Positions 32,881-34,828 of a stretch of DNA of 34,828 bases are shown piece after piece. The notes beneath the pieces were generated by a model, which saw nothing but the letters and a program-made list of their open reading frames with translations, was not told the origin of the DNA and made no database searches. Origin of the DNA: JAAZGD01 sp964489555 (GTDB taxonomy: Bacteria; Bacillota; Clostridia; Peptostreptococcales; Anaerovoracaceae); contig CAZAZF010000013.1 of assembly GCA_964489555.1 (NCBI GenBank), positions 1 to 34,828 of the forward strand, read 5' to 3'. The position numbers were made by a program, and so were the translations under genes. Position 1 is the first letter of the stretch. Each line of letters opens with the position of its first letter.

Positions 32881-33022
32881 GGTTTCCTCCCACAAAAATA
32901 CGCCCTCATCATCTTGAAGGCGCCTTACCATTCACAAGAACGGAATTCCGTTGCGAATCCTTGTAATCACAAACGGGTATATGGGTGCCTTCCCCCTCAG
33001 TAACGCCTTCGGGGCTCAGTAC
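32881..33022 (-). promoter_or_regulatory. Structured ~140-nt leader, riboswitch-like, of the TM1266-ABC operon
   Basis: In the transcript GAAGGCG (33004-33010) can pair with CGCCUUC (32916-32922), and the adjoining UUAC (33000-33003) with GUAA (32925-32928), closing a 71-nt domain. Inside lies a hairpin ACAAG/CUUGU (32960-32964 with 32934-32938) capped by the palindrome at 32939-32952, plus G- and C-rich strands that could pair further. The 3' arm overlaps GCGCC (32919-32923), which can also pair with GGCGU (32900-32904) in front of five U (32894-32898), a terminator-like alternative. No known riboswitch consensus (TPP, cobalamin, SAM, FMN, Moco) was recognised. The pairing is by eye only. 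Confidence 0.5.
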
Positions 33023-33028
33023 ATTTAT

Positions 33029-33057
33029 ACATTATCATCTTTTACACAAGTTGACAA
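33029..33057 (-). promoter_or_regulatory. Promoter of the TM1266-ABC operon
   Basis: TTGTCA (33052-33057), 17-nt spacer, TAATGT (33029-33034) on the minus strand. The predicted start near 33022 leaves a leader of about 142 nt. Confidence 0.65.
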
Positions 33058-33095
33058 GGGGAATTTGATAATTCTTTCACAAATATTTTTTCCCA

Positions 33096-33878
33096 TTAAA
33101 AAAACCCGCAATATGGCTTTTGGCATACTGAATAATTCAGCCAGTTTACCAATGTGACATAGTCGAAAACAGGCAAGTTCACAGCCTTCTGAATAGCATG
33201 AGCGTAGGGTGGCATATCACTACATTCCAATAACACCGCACCTATTTTTTCATTTTTGCACATGTTAATTGCCACTTCCGTCACTTCCGCAGTCAGAAGA
33301 ATATTATTAAACCCGTTATCCTTCATATCAACTAAAGGTTTCCACTGGCTAATGTTTTCAAGCCCATAAATGGCATAGCTTGAACTATCTGTAATTCCAA
33401 CAGATTGAAGCAAATGAGGAGTTATGGCTGTGCTATTTGCTGTTATGATTCCAACTTTTTCATCACCCTTAAGCGTAGATTTAATCCAAGGCACTTGCAA
33501 TAGCGATGACATTGCCACAGGAACCGGAAAATGTTGTGCCAACTCTTTTTGGTAATTTGCAAAAAACCCACATGCGCCCGTCATTGCTCTCACTCCATCT
33601 TCCATCAGCTCTTCTCCGGCTTTGATAAAATCTTCCAGCAATGTTGGGTCATTATTAAAGATTCTTTCAATTGTGGCCCCCTTAACCACCTTGATACGAA
33701 CAGGAAAGTCGTAAGTCCAAGGGTTGACTACATTACCTGGCAAAAGTGGATAAAAAAGTTCTAAAGCAAGAATCCCTATAGGATACCCCGCAACAGACTG
33801 CCCTTGGTTGGACATTATTTTTTCGTCCCCATAGGAAGACGGATCAAAATAGCCATAATGCTTAATGGTACGATTCAT
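33096..33878 (-). CDS. Aspartate/glutamate/hydantoin racemase-family protein
   Basis: A 260-residue protein of the Asp/Glu racemase superfamily with the two expected active-site cysteines, C103 in TGACGFF and C219 in LLECSDMPPYA. Members include amino acid, hydantoin and maleate isomerases, so the precise substrate is open. AGGAGGT stands before ATG 33878, and a TTGACT-17-TATTCT promoter lies upstream. It is transcribed away from the TetR-type gene and has a different base composition (A+T-richer) from the operon that follows, suggesting a separate accessory pair. Cytoplasmic, no signal peptide. Confidence 0.85.
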   Translation of the reverse strand: MNRTIKHYGYFDPSSYGDEKIMSNQGQSVAGYPIGILALELFYPLLPGNVVNPWTYDFPVRIKVVKGATIERIFNNDPTLLEDFIKAGEELMEDGVRAMTGACGFFANYQKELAQHFPVPVAMSSLLQVPWIKSTLKGDEKVGIITANSTAITPHLLQSVGITDSSSYAIYGLENISQWKPLVDMKDNGFNNILLTAEVTEVAINMCKNEKIGAVLLECSDMPPYAHAIQKAVNLPVFDYVTLVNWLNYSVCQKPYCGFF

Positions 33879-33940
33879 AGTAGCACCTCCTAAAAAGTAT
33901 CCTCATGATTATACTGTGCACTTGAAGGATGGACATGAAT

Positions 33941-33969
33941 AGAATACTACATTAATGACTGAAAGTCAA
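33941..33969 (-). promoter_or_regulatory. Promoter and operator candidate of the racemase gene
   Basis: TTGACT (33964-33969), 17-nt spacer, AGAATA complement TATTCT (33941-33946). The inverted repeat TGACT-GAA-AGTCA (33956-33968) covers the -35 box and is a good candidate for binding by the divergent TetR protein. A second -10-like TATAAT lies nearer the gene. Confidence 0.55.
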
Positions 33970-34083
33970 TGAAGTTTCGTCATTTTTTCTCGCCGCTACC
34001 TACTCTAGCCTTTTTCCAATAGTTATGCCTTATAATTACACAAATCTCTGGCCGGCATTTCAATCTGCCGGTGAAGTTAAATG

Positions 34084-34112
34084 TTGTTTTTTAAGAATGA
34101 AAGTTATATAAT
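34084..34112 (+). promoter_or_regulatory. Promoter of the TetR gene
   Basis: TTGTTT (34084-34089), 17-nt spacer, TATAAT (34107-34112). Upstream a CCGGCA/TGCCGG inverted repeat (34052-34073) could be a terminator or operator. Confidence 0.6.
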
Positions 34113-34147
34113 TATTTTATTCAAATTAGAAAAGAAGGTTACCTTAC

Positions 34148-34753
34148 ATGACAAAGAAAAAAAAGCTTACAACCAGACAAATGAATGCGCTTGTTACAAA
34201 AAAAAACATTTATGATGCCGCTATCGATTTATTCACAAGCAAAGGATACGAGAATGTTAAAATAGAAGAAATTACCAATGCGGCAAGTGTTGCCAAAGGT
34301 ACTTTTTATATTTATTTTTCCTCTAAAAAAAACCTCTTATATCATTCATTTGAACAATTTGATGATATGTACATAGCAATGTACGAAAAAGTCTGCCATA
34401 TCCAATCTTTTGAAGAACAATTAGTTGCTTTTTTAGAGCTGTCATACCAATCCCTAAGCACGATTGGAAAGGAATTAGCAAGAGCCCTGTACCATAATAG
34501 CGTGTTAGAGGAAAATCCCAGACAATTCAGCAACGAACGAACGCTTTTTCAAATCATCCTAAAAATCATTCGCCTAGGATTAGAAACCGGCGAACTAAAC
34601 CCGGCGTATTCTGAAACCTATTATTTGGATTTAATAAAAACTCAGATTGCCGGCATAGATTATTCCTGGATTGTCTCTGCTGACGAAATTGACTTTTCCG
34701 GTTTTACCAAAGGAAATATATATGCTTTAACAAAAGGGCTCCTAAACATCTAA
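34148..34753 (+). CDS. TetR/AcrR-family repressor
   Basis: A 201-residue regulator with the TetR N-terminal helix-turn-helix (about 18-62: KKNIYDAAIDLFTSKGY, then VAKGTFYIYFSSKKNL) and an all-helical ligand-binding C-terminal domain. GAAGG precedes ATG 34148. It is divergent from the racemase-family gene, 269 bp apart, and probably regulates it through the palindrome at 33956-33968; this is inferred from the arrangement. Effector unknown. Confidence 0.9.
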   Translation: MTKKKKLTTRQMNALVTKKNIYDAAIDLFTSKGYENVKIEEITNAASVAKGTFYIYFSSKKNLLYHSFEQFDDMYIAMYEKVCHIQSFEEQLVAFLELSYQSLSTIGKELARALYHNSVLEENPRQFSNERTLFQIILKIIRLGLETGELNPAYSETYYLDLIKTQIAGIDYSWIVSADEIDFSGFTKGNIYALTKGLLNI

Positions 34754-34779
34754 AACAGTATGACATATTAAAGAATTGT

Positions 34780-34808
34780 GGCTCTGTGTCAATTGTTGGG
34801 GTGGAGCC
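34780..34808. mobile_element. Possible insertion-sequence end
   Basis: GGCTCTGTGTCAATTGTTGG resembles ends of ISL3-type elements as I remember them, and GGCTC pairs with GAGCC at 34804-34808. The window stops 20 nt later, so no transposase can be seen. Confidence 0.25.
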
Positions 34809-34828
34809 AAAGATGAATAAAACCTAGA

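Noticed and set aside
32881..33022. TPP riboswitch before the ThiY-like transporter operon
   Set aside because: A CUGAG is present, but the conserved CUGAUCUGG...GCGUAGGGAA part is absent; kept as an unassigned leader.
1..34828. CRISPR array, rRNA or tRNA genes
   Set aside because: No regularly spaced repeats with spacers, and no cloverleaf or rRNA-like sequence was recognised by eye; a tRNAscan run would settle the tRNA point.

Overview
The window looks like a chromosomal segment of an anaerobic, low-to-mid GC Gram-positive bacterium of the Clostridia. The reasons are strong AGGAGG-type ribosome binding sites, frequent GTG and TTG starts, a Rho / DUF1385 / PrmC cluster, a cobalamin methionine synthase without a reactivation domain, a C_GCAxxG_C_C protein, a TM1266-type hydrogenase-system regulator and an LCP cell-wall ligase. 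No rRNA, tRNA or CRISPR array was found. Genus cannot be fixed from the sequence alone.

Layout. (1) 0.08-1.46 kb, plus strand: a stand-alone TrpB2, ended by an unusually long 27-bp perfect hairpin. (2) 1.58-9.71 kb, minus strand: a compact run metF, metH-like, LCP ligase, rho, DUF1385, prmC, C_GCAxxG_C_C protein, with an extended -10 promoter before metF and a bidirectional terminator at the far end. (3) 9.9-12.3 kb: putrescine aminotransferase (minus) divergent from a DUF368 undecaprenyl-phosphate translocase (plus) whose message may be leaderless. (4) 12.35-23.17 kb: a visibly A+T-richer accessory block. It holds a tripartite HipBST toxin-antitoxin locus, a HigBA locus whose antitoxin carries a metallopeptidase domain, a 0.6-kb scar with a guaA-like attachment-core candidate, a three-gene catabolic operon (DoeA/EutD-like M24 enzyme, YtcJ-like amidohydrolase, NhaC-family transporter), an AraC regulator with a GH39-like C-terminal domain, and a decayed transposase. 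(5) 23.18-27.2 kb: purB, purA and a CofE-like ligase, with a REP-like repeat between purB and purA that supplies the purB stop codon. (6) 27.3-30.2 kb: an operon of HSL-type esterase, condensation-fold acyltransferase (apparently starting at ATC) and zinc-ribbon membrane protein DUF6320. (7) 30.2-33.06 kb: TM1266-like regulator, lipoprotein and fused permease-ATPase, preceded by a ~140-nt leader that can form a closing helix mutually exclusive with a terminator-like hairpin. (8) 33.1-34.8 kb: an Asp/Glu racemase-family gene divergent from a TetR regulator, then a possible insertion-sequence end at the window edge.

How they work together. Regions 2 and 5 are core metabolism: methyl-folate to methionine, translation/transcription termination, cell wall, IMP to AMP. 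The most promising undescribed systems are the M24/amidohydrolase/NhaC operon (my reading: uptake and ring-opening hydrolysis of an ectoine-like or other cyclic amidine/amide), and the TM1266-ABC transporter operon with its riboswitch-like leader. All homology statements are from recognition of motifs by eye, with no search run.
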